DNA of 64,000 nucleotides from Thioclava nitratireducens (GCF_001940525.2 NZ_CP019437.1:3459501-3523500); one strand, 5' to 3'. Counted from the stretch's first letter, positions 51,729-61,206 are shown. The notes: generated from the letters alone by a model not told the origin. Program-made: numbers and translations.

Positions 51729-51751
51729 TCGTCAAGTCAGGCGATGTCAGG

Positions 51752-52303
51752 TCAGGAAGCCTTCGGCGCGAAGTGCATCGTCGTGGGTTGCGACGAAGCG
51801 CCTTGGGTCACGATGAAATGGGCGTCGCCATAGTTGCCGCGCTGCACGTCATGCTGGATGCGCTGAAGCTGGGCAACGGTGTAGTTGTCGGGGTTGAGCC
51901 CAAGCTGCGAAGCCATCTGGGTCTTGCCCGGCGTGGTCTTGCCGAGGCCGGGACCGCCCGGATGCCGGTCCGCGTGGCTGCGGTAGTAGGCCAGCTTGGC
52001 AGTATCGCCCTTGCGCGCTGCGTGGAGCATTTTCTGCAACTCTCCCACCGAATATTGCGTGGGATCGACATTGTTGAGACCGGCGAAGGTTTGCAACTCT
52101 GCGGCAACTTGCGCTCTGCCCTGATTGGTCGCGTTGACGACCATCGATGACCCTTGGGTTTGCGGCGTCATCGAAGGCGCGATGACACCCAGGTCCGAAT
52201 TATTGTCAGGCCCGTTATAGGTCGTGGCGGCCGAAGCGAGTCCGGCGGAGCCTGCCGTGAGGGCGAGCGCTGCGATAGCAGTAGTCAGAAGATTGCGGGT
52301 CAT
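51752..52303 (-). CDS. Secreted protein with two copies of an LNP-Y-T-x-x-L repeat
   Basis: A 183-residue protein without a family name I can give. Residues 1-25 form a Sec signal peptide (cleavage after ASA). Two related segments of about 40 residues follow: 65-108 (NVDPTQYSVGELQKML) and 129-166 (LGLNPDNYTVAQLQRIQ). It shares IAPSM near residue 41 and the TPGK-x-Q-x-A-x-QLGLNP block with the neighbouring gene at 52579, so the two are paralogues. Each gene has its own terminator. A periplasmic or extracellular place is inferred. Confidence 0.78.
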   Translation of the reverse strand: MTRNLLTTAIAALALTAGSAGLASAATTYNGPDNNSDLGVIAPSMTPQTQGSSMVVNATNQGRAQVAAELQTFAGLNNVDPTQYSVGELQKMLHAARKGDTAKLAYYRSHADRHPGGPGLGKTTPGKTQMASQLGLNPDNYTVAQLQRIQHDVQRGNYGDAHFIVTQGASSQPTTMHFAPKAS

Positions 52304-52530
52304 GATGAAATCCTTTCATCAGCAGGTTGATTTTCCGCGGCACCGTCTGGCGCCGATGACCCCGACTTATGAACCCAATCATCGCACAAAAGGCCGTTTC
52401 GGCCCGCTCCCATGTTTACTCAAACACATATACACAGGGAACTCTCGCCCGTTCCAGACGCCGTGAAGTATTTGGAATACATGTGAAAACCAATTTTATC
52501 GAAAGAAAATGACAGGTTCGCACAAATAGA

Positions 52531-52556
52531 AACGGCCCCCGCGAGGGAGCCGTTTT
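52531..52556 (-). terminator. Terminator of the smaller repeat-motif secreted-protein gene
   Basis: AACGGC (52531-52536) pairs with GCCGTT (52549-52554), with CCC/GGG inside. On the minus strand it is followed by TCTATTT. Confidence 0.7.
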
Positions 52557-52578
52557 CGGTCAGAACACTGCGTCGACC

Positions 52579-52911
52579 TTACGCGTCACGGCCCATCACG
52601 GGCTGCGGCGCCACGTCGACCGGCTGACGGTTGGTGTGGTTGATGACGTATTTCGCCTCGTCGCGATTGCCGTTGCGCAGCGCGTTCTGGATGCGGAACA
52701 GCTCGGCGGTGGTGTATTCGGCCGGGTTCAGACCGAGTTGGGCCGCGATCTGGGCCTTGCCGGGGGTCACTTCGCCAACAGCCGAGCCTTTGCTGGCCGA
52801 CGAGCTTTGCGACATCGAGGGCGCGATGGAGCCGTAGCCGTCACCGCCGGCAGCAGCCAGCGACGTGCTCAGGGCGAGGGCGAGGACGGAAGTCGTGATA
52901 AGCGTTTTCAT
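52579..52911 (-). CDS. Secreted protein with one copy of the LNP-Y-T-x-x-L repeat
   Basis: A 110-residue protein with a signal peptide (about 1-21, cleavage after AAA), a Ser-rich linker with IAPSM, and one repeat at 54-91 (LGLNPAEYTTAELFRIQ, then NGNRDEAKYVIN). It is paralogous to the gene at 51752, which lies 275 bp downstream on the same strand. I do not recognise a known family. The upstream region to 53193 shows no further gene. Confidence 0.78.
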   Translation of the reverse strand: MKTLITTSVLALALSTSLAAAGGDGYGSIAPSMSQSSSASKGSAVGEVTPGKAQIAAQLGLNPAEYTTAELFRIQNALRNGNRDEAKYVINHTNRQPVDVAPQPVMGRDA

Positions 52912-53193
52912 GGTTACTCTCCTATACGAATACGCATGTTGTTCTTCTCACCGAGAGCGAAGCGACAGGGGGAAGCGTCTGTGCCCTCGGCGATGACGCT
53001 GATCTAGGATCGTTCGCATTCGCAGTAAACTGGCGATTTCAAACACAGTTCTGCGCATCTGCGCACCTTGAAAATTGACAGTTCCGCGACAGAAGCGGCA
53101 GGCTCGCCCGTAGGCTCCCGCCACGCCCCCTTTCCCTATCCCGGCTTTCCGCATAGAAGGCGCCCAAACCCCTTATTCCATACGAGGTCGACT

Positions 53194-54849
53194 ATGGCGT
53201 CCTATCAATATGTCTATCACATGGATGGTGTCTCGAAGACCTATCCGGGTGGCAAGAAATGCTTCGAAAACATCCGCCTGAATTTCCTTCCCGGCGTGAA
53301 GATCGGCGTCGTGGGCGTAAACGGCGCGGGTAAGTCCACGCTGCTGCGCATCATGGCCGGCATCGACAAGGATTTCTCGGGCGAGGCCTGGGCCGCGAAA
53401 GGCGCGAAAGTCGGTTACCTCCCGCAGGAGCCCGATCTGGACCCGGCGCTGAACGTGCGCGGCAACGTCATGGAAGGCGTGGCCGCCAAGAAGGCCAAGC
53501 TGGAGCGTTTCAACGAGCTGGCGATGAACTACTCGGACGAGACCGCCGAGGAGATGGCCCAGCTGCAGGACGAGATCGACTCGGAGAACCTGTGGGATCT
53601 CGACAGCCAGGTCGACGTCGCGATGGAGGCCCTGCGCTGCCCGCCGGACGACGCCGATGTCGAAACCCTCTCAGGCGGTGAGCGCCGCCGGGTCGCGCTG
53701 TGCAAGCTGCTGCTCGAAGCGCCCGACATGCTCCTGCTCGACGAACCGACCAACCACCTGGACGCGGAAACCATCGCGTGGCTGCAAAAGCACCTGATCG
53801 AATACAAGGGCACGATCCTCTGCGTCACGCACGACCGTTACTTCCTCGACGACATCACCTCGTGGATCCTCGAACTCGAGCGCGGCCGCGGCATCCCTTA
53901 CGAGGGCAACTACTCCGCATGGCTGGAGCAGAAAGCCAAGCGCCTCGAGCAGGAAGCCCGCGAAGACAAGGCCAAGCAGAAGGTCCTCGAGAAGGAACTT
54001 CAGTGGATCCGCGCCGGCGCGAAAGCCCGTCAGGCGAAGTCCAAAGCGCGTATCTCGGCCTATGAAAAGATGGCGGACCAGTCCGAGCGCGAGCGCGTCG
54101 GCAAGGCCCAGATCATCATCCCGAACGGCCCGCGTCTGGGCGGCAAGGTGATCGAGGTCGAGGGCATCTCGAAACACTACGGCGACAAGCAACTGATCGA
54201 GGATCTCTCCTTCTCGATCCCGCCGGGCGCCATCGTCGGCGTGATCGGCCCGAACGGCGCCGGTAAATCCACGCTGTTCCGCATGATCACCGGTCAGGAC
54301 AAGCCCGACACCGGCGAGATCACCCTCGGCGAGACCGTCAAGCTCGCCTATGTCGACCAGTCGCGCGACGCGCTGGATGCGAACAAGACCGTCTGGGAGG
54401 AAATCTCCGGCGGGGCCGAACTCATCGAACTGGGCGACGCGCAGGTCAACAGCCGTGCCTATTGCGGCGCGTTCAACTTCAAGGGCGGCGACCAGCAGAA
54501 GAAGGTGGGTCTCCTCTCGGGTGGTGAGCGCAACCGCGTCCACATGGCCAAGCTGCTGAAAGAGGGCGGCAACGTGCTGCTGCTCGACGAACCGACCAAC
54601 GATCTGGACGTCGAAACCCTGCAGGCGCTGGAAGCCGCGATCGAAGACTTCGCCGGCAACGCGATCATCATCTCGCACGACCGCTTCTTCCTCGACCGCC
54701 TCTGCACCCATATCCTCGCCTTCGAGGGCGACGCCCATGTGGAATTCTTCGAGGGCAACTTCGAGGATTACGAAGAAGACAAGATCCGTCGCCTCGGCCC
54801 CGATGCCGTCGAGCCGAAGCGGGTGAAGTATAAGAAGTTCAGCCGGTAA
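53194..54849 (+). CDS. ettA: Energy-dependent translational throttle protein EttA (ABC-F)
   Basis: A 551-residue ABC-F ATPase that binds the ribosomal E site and gates the first elongation steps by ATP/ADP level. Two ATPase domains: Walker A GVNGAGKST and GPNGAGKST; signatures LSGGERRRVAL and LSGGERNRVHM; Walker B LLLDEPTNHLD and LLLDEPTNDLD. The P-site tRNA interaction linker is at about 240-310 with KAKQKVLEKELQWIRAGAKA. No TM segments. GAGGT precedes the ATG at 53194. A very strong terminator follows. Confidence 0.96.
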   Translation: MASYQYVYHMDGVSKTYPGGKKCFENIRLNFLPGVKIGVVGVNGAGKSTLLRIMAGIDKDFSGEAWAAKGAKVGYLPQEPDLDPALNVRGNVMEGVAAKKAKLERFNELAMNYSDETAEEMAQLQDEIDSENLWDLDSQVDVAMEALRCPPDDADVETLSGGERRRVALCKLLLEAPDMLLLDEPTNHLDAETIAWLQKHLIEYKGTILCVTHDRYFLDDITSWILELERGRGIPYEGNYSAWLEQKAKRLEQEAREDKAKQKVLEKELQWIRAGAKARQAKSKARISAYEKMADQSERERVGKAQIIIPNGPRLGGKVIEVEGISKHYGDKQLIEDLSFSIPPGAIVGVIGPNGAGKSTLFRMITGQDKPDTGEITLGETVKLAYVDQSRDALDANKTVWEEISGGAELIELGDAQVNSRAYCGAFNFKGGDQQKKVGLLSGGERNRVHMAKLLKEGGNVLLLDEPTNDLDVETLQALEAAIEDFAGNAIIISHDRFFLDRLCTHILAFEGDAHVEFFEGNFEDYEEDKIRRLGPDAVEPKRVKYKKFSR

Positions 54850-54878
54850 GTTCCGACACACACTTCGAACGAAAAGCG

Positions 54879-54914
54879 AAAGCGCAGAGCATAACCATGC
54901 TCTGCGCTTTTCTC
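54879..54914 (+). terminator. Strong terminator of ettA
   Basis: AAAGCGCAGAGCAT (54879-54892) pairs perfectly with ATGCTCTGCGCTTT (54897-54910) around AACC, followed by T-rich sequence. A 14-bp perfect stem. Confidence 0.92.
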
Positions 54915-55040
54915 TGTTGCTTAAACGCAGTGTTTCTAGGCCACGGCACCTCGCCCCTCGCGCGCCACCTTCCCCAGTTCCCTATTGCCATCTATAGTGT
55001 CTGGTAAGGGACAAGACACAAGACAAAGCGGGGATGGGAC

Positions 55041-55850
55041 TTGGCGCATATCATCGTGATGGGCAACGAAAAGGGTGGGTCGGGGAAGTCCACCACCTCG
55101 ATGCATGTGGCGACCGCCTTGGCGCGGATGGGATGGAAAGTCGGGGCGCTCGATCTCGATCTGCGGCAGCGCAGCTTCGGGCGCTATATCGAGAACCGGC
55201 TGGCCTATATGGATCGCGAGGGGCTCGATCTGCCCTGCCCCGATTATCGCGAACTGCCCGAGGTGGACGCCTCGACGCTGGGTCCGGGCGAGAACCCCTA
55301 TGACCACCGTCTGTCTACCGCCGTGGCCGAGATGGAGCCGTCCTGCGATTTCATCCTGATCGACTGCCCCGGCTCGCATACGCGGCTGTCTCAGGTCGCC
55401 CATTCGCTGGCCGATACGCTGGTCACGCCGCTCAATGACAGTTTCATCGATTTCGACCTGCTGGCGCGGATCGATCCGGTGACGTCGAAGGTGATCGGCC
55501 CCTCGATCTATTCCGAGATGGTCTGGTCGGCGCGGCAGCTGCGCGCGAAGGCGGGTCTGAAGCCGATCGACTGGATCGTGCTGCGCAACCGCGTGGGCGC
55601 CCAGCAGATGCACAACAAGCGCAAGGTGGGCGCGGCGCTCGAACAGCTCTCGAAGCGCATCGGGTTCCGCGTCTCGCCCGGCTTCTCCGAACGGGTGATC
55701 TTCCGCGAGCTGTTCCCGCGCGGGCTGACGCTTCTGGACCTGAAGGACCTCGGCGTCGAGAGCCTCAACATCTCCAACGTGGCGGCCCGTCAGGAAGTGC
55801 GCGACCTGATGAAGGAGCTGGACCTGCCCGGCGTCGCGGTCGACTTCTGA
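55041..55850 (+). CDS. mipZ: Division-plane ATPase MipZ (ParA/MinD family)
   Basis: A 269-residue ParA-like ATPase. The deviant Walker A is GNEKGGSGKSTT near residue 8-19, followed by LDLDLRQRSFGRYIENR, Walker B-type ILIDCPGSHTRLS near 105 and VLRNRVGAQQMHNK near 180, all typical of MipZ, which binds ParB and blocks FtsZ near the poles in Caulobacter and Rhodobacter. The start is TTG at 55041; ATG codons nearby are out of frame. Strong terminators on both sides make it a single-gene transcript. Confidence 0.94.
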   Translation: MAHIIVMGNEKGGSGKSTTSMHVATALARMGWKVGALDLDLRQRSFGRYIENRLAYMDREGLDLPCPDYRELPEVDASTLGPGENPYDHRLSTAVAEMEPSCDFILIDCPGSHTRLSQVAHSLADTLVTPLNDSFIDFDLLARIDPVTSKVIGPSIYSEMVWSARQLRAKAGLKPIDWIVLRNRVGAQQMHNKRKVGAALEQLSKRIGFRVSPGFSERVIFRELFPRGLTLLDLKDLGVESLNISNVAARQEVRDLMKELDLPGVAVDF

Positions 55851-55882
55851 GGCCCTCTCCCGGCGCGAAAAGCGGAAAAAAC

Positions 55883-55918
55883 AAACGCCCGCTGGGAATG
55901 ACCCTCGGGCGTTTTGTC
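55883..55918 (+). terminator. Rho-independent terminator of mipZ
   Basis: AAACGCCCG (55883-55891) pairs with CGGGCGTTT (55906-55914) and TTTTGTC follows. Confidence 0.85.
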
Positions 55919-55952
55919 ACTGGCACTGGTCTTGCACTAAGGCGCGCGGCTC

Positions 55953-56093
55953 TTACTGAGGCTTCGGCATCTCGGCGAAGGGCGAGACGCGGCTGCGGCG
56001 GGGCGCGGGCATCGCGCCAAGGGCCTTCATCCTCACTTCGATCCGGTCCTCCCGACGCTTGAAGAAGCTGAAAAGGGCAATCAGGCGGCTCAT
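55953..56093 (-). CDS. 46-residue basic small protein, unknown function
   Basis: A short minus-strand frame with a good ribosome-binding site (GGAG, 7 nt before the ATG) and a natural TAA stop. The product begins with a short hydrophobic stretch (LIALFSFF), then KRREDRIEVRMKALG and a basic Pro-rich tail ending in FAEMPKPQ. I do not recognise it. The amphipathic/basic N-terminus could bind membranes. Supported by start signal and codon use, but not proven. Confidence 0.5.
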   Translation of the reverse strand: MSRLIALFSFFKRREDRIEVRMKALGAMPAPRRSRVSPFAEMPKPQ

Positions 56094-56216
56094 TCCGTGT
56101 CTCCTTTGCATCGACGCCGTTCTGGCGTCACCCTTTCAGATTTCCGCTCAATTGAGGCGCTTACGTGGCGGGCTGTGGATATGTCGGTGGCGTTGTCGGG
56201 ACGCTTTCACGGCCTG

Positions 56217-56966
56217 TTACGCGGCGGCAAAGCTGTCGCAATTTGCGACCGGGTCGCGGGCGCGCCGGCGACCGAGCCAGCCAAGCCCCACGAAAAGCCC
56301 CAGCCCAGCCAGCATCATCCAGACCGAGGCGGGCAGCGGCACCGTCGCGGGCGTCTCGACCATCATCGCGATCTCGTCCAGCGAGGCGTTCATATAGTAG
56401 TAATTCGTCTCGACATCGAACTGGATTCCCAGCGTCGAGCCCACCCCGGCCTGCAGGTAGCTGGTCAGGTCGTAGCTCAGCGCCGTCGCACCCTGTGTCG
56501 TCGCATCGCCCGGCTGCGTCGCGAAAATCTGCGAGATCACCGCCCCCGCGTTGTCGATCAGGCTCACGCGGAACTGCTGGTTCGGGTCATCGTATCCCAA
56601 GAGGTAATGGTTCACGATCTGATAGGTGAAGTTGAAGCTGGCGCTGATCACCTGATCGGGCACCGCGAAGAATTGCGTCAACGTCGATACACCGTAGCCG
56701 GTCTGCTCGTTCATCACGTCGTAATTGCCCGAAATCGGATCGACGCGCCGCGTCGGCCCGCGCGGGTTGAACCGCCCGTTATTGATCTGGAAGTCATCGG
56801 CGAAGGCGGTGCTCGATGTGCTCCAGCCCGAGAGGTTACCGGTCTCGAAATCACCGTTCGTGATCAGGTCCACGGTCACCGCCTGCGCGGCGGAACTGTA
56901 CAGAACGCTCGCCACAAAGAGGGCAAGGGCGCGTTTCACGAAACGGGCAATGGTAATCCGGAACAT
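56217..56966 (-). CDS. VPLPA-CTERM sorting-domain exoprotein
   Basis: A 249-residue protein with a signal peptide (about 1-29, cleavage after AQA), a DUF642/carbohydrate-binding-like beta domain starting NLITNGDFETG-type (ITNGDFETGNLSGW near 36-49), and a C-terminal sorting signal: VPLPA at 209-213, a TM helix and the basic cluster RRRAR at 232-236. Such proteins are processed by an exosortase (XrtD type) and exported with exopolysaccharide. Twelve extra residues follow the Arg cluster. No exosortase is in the window. The ATG at 56966 has only a weak ribosome-binding site. Confidence 0.82.
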   Translation of the reverse strand: MFRITIARFVKRALALFVASVLYSSAAQAVTVDLITNGDFETGNLSGWSTSSTAFADDFQINNGRFNPRGPTRRVDPISGNYDVMNEQTGYGVSTLTQFFAVPDQVISASFNFTYQIVNHYLLGYDDPNQQFRVSLIDNAGAVISQIFATQPGDATTQGATALSYDLTSYLQAGVGSTLGIQFDVETNYYYMNASLDEIAMMVETPATVPLPASVWMMLAGLGLFVGLGWLGRRRARDPVANCDSFAAA

Positions 56967-57157
56967 CGTTACACTCGATCTCAATGGTGCCGATCCGTCC
57001 TTGCGAATGCGGCTTCTTTGACTTTCTTTAACCATTGAAATCGGAACCTACTTGGGCCGGTCGGGGGCAATTTCGCGATGCACCGCCACGATGTCTCCAT
57101 AATCGAAGCGCCGCCCCTGAGGGCGGCGCAATGGGTGGCAGCGATCTGAAGGGGCAC

Positions 57158-59047
57158 TTACTGTGCCCAGTCCCACGGCACGGTAAACTCGCCCAGCTTA
57201 TGGGCCAGCGCGTCCTGATCGCAGTCGCCAGTGGTCGCGACATGCGCCACCAGACCGCGTTTCTTGTCCTCTGTGACCGAAATCACATGCGCGTTGATGC
57301 CGGCGTTTTCCAGCTCGCCATTGAGCACCCGCATGATCGCCTTCTTGCGTAGGTCGGGCTTGAAGATCTTGCCCACCGCCGTCTTCGGCAACTCGTCCAT
57401 CACCTCCAGGTATTTGGGGATCGCGGCGCGCTCGTGTATATTCGCTTTCGCGTGCTCCATCAGCTCCTCGTTGGTCACTTCGGCATCCGCCACCAACTCG
57501 ACATAGGCGCAGGGCAGCTCTCCCGCGAAACTGTCCGGCTGGCCGATCGCGCCCGCGAAAGCGACGGCCGGGTGGCTCAGCAGCGCGTCCTCGATCTCTG
57601 CCGGGTCGAGATTGTGCCCGCCCCGGATGATCAGATCCTTCGCGCGGCCCGTGATCCAGAGATAGCCGTCCTCGTCGATGCGGCCCAGATCGCCAGTACG
57701 CAGGAAACGCTCCTCGGCGAACAGATCGTGGTTCTTGTCCGGCTCGGTATAGGTCGAGCCCTCGAAGACGCCCGGATTGGCGACGCAGATCTCGCCGACC
57801 TCGTCACGTCCGCATTCGTCGAACGTGCCGTTGCGCTTCTTGAGGATGCGCACATGGGTGTAGGGCATCGGAATCCCGACGGAGCCCACCTTCTTCATCC
57901 CGTCCACCGGATTGACCGACACCAGGCAAGTCGCTTCGGTCAGGCCGTAGCCTTCCGCGATCTCGACCCCGGTCGCCGCCTTGAAGCGGTTGTAGAGCTC
58001 GATCGGCAGCGGCGCAGAGCCCGAGAGCGCGGTCCGCAGCGAGGAGATATCGGCATCGACCTTGCGCTGCACCATCGCCGAGACCGCAGTGGGCACGGTG
58101 ATGAGGAAGGTCACCTGCCAGCGCTCGATCAGCTTCCAGAAATTGTCGAACACCCCCTCCCCACGATAGCCCGCAGGGGTCGGGAAAATGACATGCGCGC
58201 CCGAGGCGATGGCCGACATCAGGATCGGATAGGCCGCGAAGACATGGAACAGCGGCAGCGGGCACATCATCACGTCGTCCTGCTTGAACAGGAGCCGACC
58301 ACCGAGCCAGCCATTGTAGATCATGCCGGAATATTTGTGCTGCGCGACCTTGGGCATGCCGGTGGTGCCGCCAGTGTGGAAATAGGCCGCGACGCGATCC
58401 TCGTTGGGATCGTCGAACATCAGCCTGTCACCGGGCATCTTCGCGGCTTCGCCGTTGAAGCTCATCACCTTCGCGTTGTGCTTCACCTCGGTCTTGGGAC
58501 GCACGAAGGGCACGATCCAGCTTTTCGGCGGCGAGAGGTAGCGGTTGAGATCGACTTCGAGCACAGCCTCGACATTCGGCGCAAGCCGCACGGCTTCAGC
58601 CGCCTTCTGCGCCACGTCCGTCTTCGGGAACGCCTTCAGGGTGACGAGAACCTTCGCCTTGGTTTCGCGCAGGATCGCGCCGATCTGCTCGGGCTCGAGA
58701 AGCGGGTTGATCGGGTTCACGATCCCGGCCGTGGCCCCCGCAAGCAGCACCGTCGCGGTCTCCAGCGAATTCGGAAGCAGATAGGCCACCGTGTCGGTCG
58801 GCCCGACGCCCAGATGGCGCAGCAGGTTCGCGGCCTGCGTGACCTTGCCGTGCAGTTGCGACCATGTCAGCGTCTCCGCCTTGTCGGTCGGGCCGGACAT
58901 GATCTGGAATGACAGGGCCGGACGATCGCGATGGGCCTTGGCGGTCTCGCTGAGAAAACCGTAAAGCGTTTCGGGGCGGTTGCGCGCCTCCCAGGGTTTC
59001 TCGGCCTCGACCGCATCACGGTCGGCAACTGTCGCGAATTTCTGCAT
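57158..59047 (-). CDS. AMP-dependent acyl-CoA synthetase
   Basis: A 629-residue ANL-superfamily ligase that activates a carboxylic acid, probably a medium or long fatty acid, to its CoA thioester. Motifs are FHTGGTTGMPKVAQH near residue 220-234, EGYGLTEAT near 365, RTGDLGRIDEDGYLWITGRAKDLI near 440-463 and the C-terminal Lys in LPKTAVGKIFKP near 560. It differs clearly from the Acs at 18-20 kb. GGGAGGAG precedes the ATG at 59047. A monocistronic gene. Confidence 0.92.
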   Translation of the reverse strand: MQKFATVADRDAVEAEKPWEARNRPETLYGFLSETAKAHRDRPALSFQIMSGPTDKAETLTWSQLHGKVTQAANLLRHLGVGPTDTVAYLLPNSLETATVLLAGATAGIVNPINPLLEPEQIGAILRETKAKVLVTLKAFPKTDVAQKAAEAVRLAPNVEAVLEVDLNRYLSPPKSWIVPFVRPKTEVKHNAKVMSFNGEAAKMPGDRLMFDDPNEDRVAAYFHTGGTTGMPKVAQHKYSGMIYNGWLGGRLLFKQDDVMMCPLPLFHVFAAYPILMSAIASGAHVIFPTPAGYRGEGVFDNFWKLIERWQVTFLITVPTAVSAMVQRKVDADISSLRTALSGSAPLPIELYNRFKAATGVEIAEGYGLTEATCLVSVNPVDGMKKVGSVGIPMPYTHVRILKKRNGTFDECGRDEVGEICVANPGVFEGSTYTEPDKNHDLFAEERFLRTGDLGRIDEDGYLWITGRAKDLIIRGGHNLDPAEIEDALLSHPAVAFAGAIGQPDSFAGELPCAYVELVADAEVTNEELMEHAKANIHERAAIPKYLEVMDELPKTAVGKIFKPDLRKKAIMRVLNGELENAGINAHVISVTEDKKRGLVAHVATTGDCDQDALAHKLGEFTVPWDWAQ

Positions 59048-59216
59048 TATTCTCCTCCCGGGGCCGCCGCGATCCTCCACTGACGGGCCACGCGCAGGAT
59101 GCGGCAAAAGCGCCCGCCACGGCAAGAGTTACGCCGCCGCCAAAACGTCACGTCACGCAAAATCTGACGTGGGGAAACAAGCGTCCGGGTTCAAGGTGGA
59201 AAGGCGCGAACGCCTC

Positions 59217-60998
59217 TCACGCTCCTTCGGTGAATTGCAGCTTCGCCAGTTCCGCATAAAGACCACCCTCGGCCACGAGACTGTCATGCGTACCTTGCGC
59301 GACGATCTTGCCTTCCTCGAAGACGACGATACGGTCGGCCTTTTTCACGGTGGCCAGACGGTGCGCCACGATCACCGTGGTGCGCGTCTTGGCCAGCTGA
59401 TCGACCGCCGCCTGCACTTCGCGTTCCGAGGCTGCATCGAGCGCCGAGGTCGCCTCGTCCAGAAGCAGGATCGGTGCGTCGCGCAGGATCGCGCGAGCAA
59501 TCGCGATACGCTGCTTCTGCCCGCCCGAAAGCATCACGCCGCGCTCGCCGACATAGGTGTCGAACCCGTCGGGTAGAGCCTCGAGGAAGTCATAGGCATG
59601 GGCCGCGCGCGCAGCCTCCTCGACCTCGCGGTCGGTCGCATCGGGACGCCCAAAGCGAATATTGTCGCGCGCCGAAGCCGCGAAGACGACCGGATCCTGC
59701 GGCACAAGCGCGATCGCCTGACGGAAATCATGCCGCGCCATGTCGCGCAGGTCGTAGCCGTCGATCATGACTTTGCCGGTTTCGGGATCCCAGAACCGCT
59801 GGATCAACTGCACGACGGTCGTCTTGCCCGCGCCCGAGGGCCCGACCAGCGCGACCGTCTCGCCCGGCGCGATGTCGAGATCGACATGGTCGAGCGCGGA
59901 GGCCTGCGGCCGCGACGGGTAGTGGAAGCTCACATCCTCAAACCGGATCGCGCCGGTCGCCGGCATCGGCAGCGGCACCGGATGCTCGGGGTCTTTCACC
60001 GAGTCCTCGCTTTGCAGCAGCTCCACCAGACGCTCGGTCGCGCCGGCCGCCCGCTGCAATTCGGACCAGATTTCCGACAGCGCCCCGACGGAACCCGCGA
60101 CCATCACCGCGTAGATCACGAATTGCACCAGTTCGCCCACGCTCATCTCGCCCGCGCGCACGTCGCGCGCGCCGATCCAGAGCACGCCCACGACGCCGGC
60201 GAAGACAAGGAAGATCACGATCACGGTCATCACCGCCCGCGTGCCGATCCGTTTCTTGGCGGAGAGGTAGGCTTTCTCGGTGACGTCGGAGAATTTCTCG
60301 CGGGTGATCGCCTCATGGGTGAAGGCCTGCACGGTCTGCGCCGCCAAAAGCGACTCCGAGGCCGAGCCCGAGGAATTCGCGATCCAGTCCTGGTTCTCAC
60401 GGCCCAGCACCCGCAGGCGGCGGCCCAGAACCACGATCGGAACAACGACCACCGGCACGACCAGCAGCACCAGCCCGGTCAGCTTGGCCGAGGTGAAGAG
60501 CAGCATGATCAACCCGCCGATCAGGATCAGCACGTTGCGCAGCGCGACCGAGACGGACGAGCCGATCACCGAGAGGATCAGCGTGGTGTCGGTGGTGATG
60601 CGCGAGATGATTTCGCCGGTCAGGATGCGCTCGAAGAAGGCGGGGCTCATCGAGATCACCCGGTCGAACACCGCCTTGCGGATATCGGCCACGACCCGTT
60701 CGCCGAAGCGCGTCACGAGGTAGTAGCGCAGCCCCGTCCCGATCGCGAGCAGACCCGCGATGACCAGCGCGGCGAAGAAATACTGATCCAGCAGCGCCGC
60801 GCCCTTCTGGAATCCGTCCACCACGCGGCGCACCGCGAGCGGCAGGATCAGCGAGATCGTGGCGGTGGCGATCAGCGCCAAGAGCGCCCCGAAGGCCAGC
60901 CCCTTGTAAGGTGCGATGAAGGGGCCGAGCCCCTTGAGCGCGCCGATCTTCTTCGTCTTGGGCCGGTCATCGGCCGGTCCCGTCGGTCTGCGAGCCAT
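59217..60998 (-). CDS. ABC exporter, fused TM-ATPase (MsbA/LapB-like)
   Basis: A 593-residue half-transporter with six TM segments (about 30-315) and a C-terminal ATPase: Walker A GPSGAGKTT near residue 385, Q-loop ALVPQDPVVFAAS, signature LSGGQKQRIAIARA near 490 and Walker B ILLLDEATSALD. It acts as a homodimer in the inner membrane; lipid, peptide or drug export are all possible. The ATG at 60998 (MARRPTG) has AAGGGGGA upstream. No periplasmic partner gene is linked. Confidence 0.92.
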   Translation of the reverse strand: MARRPTGPADDRPKTKKIGALKGLGPFIAPYKGLAFGALLALIATATISLILPLAVRRVVDGFQKGAALLDQYFFAALVIAGLLAIGTGLRYYLVTRFGERVVADIRKAVFDRVISMSPAFFERILTGEIISRITTDTTLILSVIGSSVSVALRNVLILIGGLIMLLFTSAKLTGLVLLVVPVVVVPIVVLGRRLRVLGRENQDWIANSSGSASESLLAAQTVQAFTHEAITREKFSDVTEKAYLSAKKRIGTRAVMTVIVIFLVFAGVVGVLWIGARDVRAGEMSVGELVQFVIYAVMVAGSVGALSEIWSELQRAAGATERLVELLQSEDSVKDPEHPVPLPMPATGAIRFEDVSFHYPSRPQASALDHVDLDIAPGETVALVGPSGAGKTTVVQLIQRFWDPETGKVMIDGYDLRDMARHDFRQAIALVPQDPVVFAASARDNIRFGRPDATDREVEEAARAAHAYDFLEALPDGFDTYVGERGVMLSGGQKQRIAIARAILRDAPILLLDEATSALDAASEREVQAAVDQLAKTRTTVIVAHRLATVKKADRIVVFEEGKIVAQGTHDSLVAEGGLYAELAKLQFTEGA

Positions 60999-61124
60999 GA
61001 ATTCCCCCTTGCTTGACGACGGGTTTAGGCGGCGGGGGCATTGCGGGCAAGCCTCGATTGGCAAAGCCTGCGGGACGCGCATGCCCGGACGGCCTCACGA
61101 TAGCTCACATTTTCGCAGGAAGGC

Positions 61125-61206
61125 TACGGGCGGCCGGACTCGAACCGGCACGGGCAATGCCCAAGGGATTTTAAGTCCCGTGTGTCTACCATTCCACCAC
61201 GCCCGC
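61125..61206 (-). tRNA. tRNA-Leu (anticodon UAA)
   Basis: On the minus strand the acceptor starts GCGGGCG and ends CGCCCGT, so the first pair is G-U. The D arm has GTGGAATGGTAGAC, the anticodon stem-loop is GGGACTTAAAATCCC with TAA, there is a long variable arm (TTGGGCATTGCCCG), and the T arm is GCCGGTTCGAGTCCGGC. It is a class II tRNA of 82 nt; CCA is not encoded. Confidence 0.93.
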
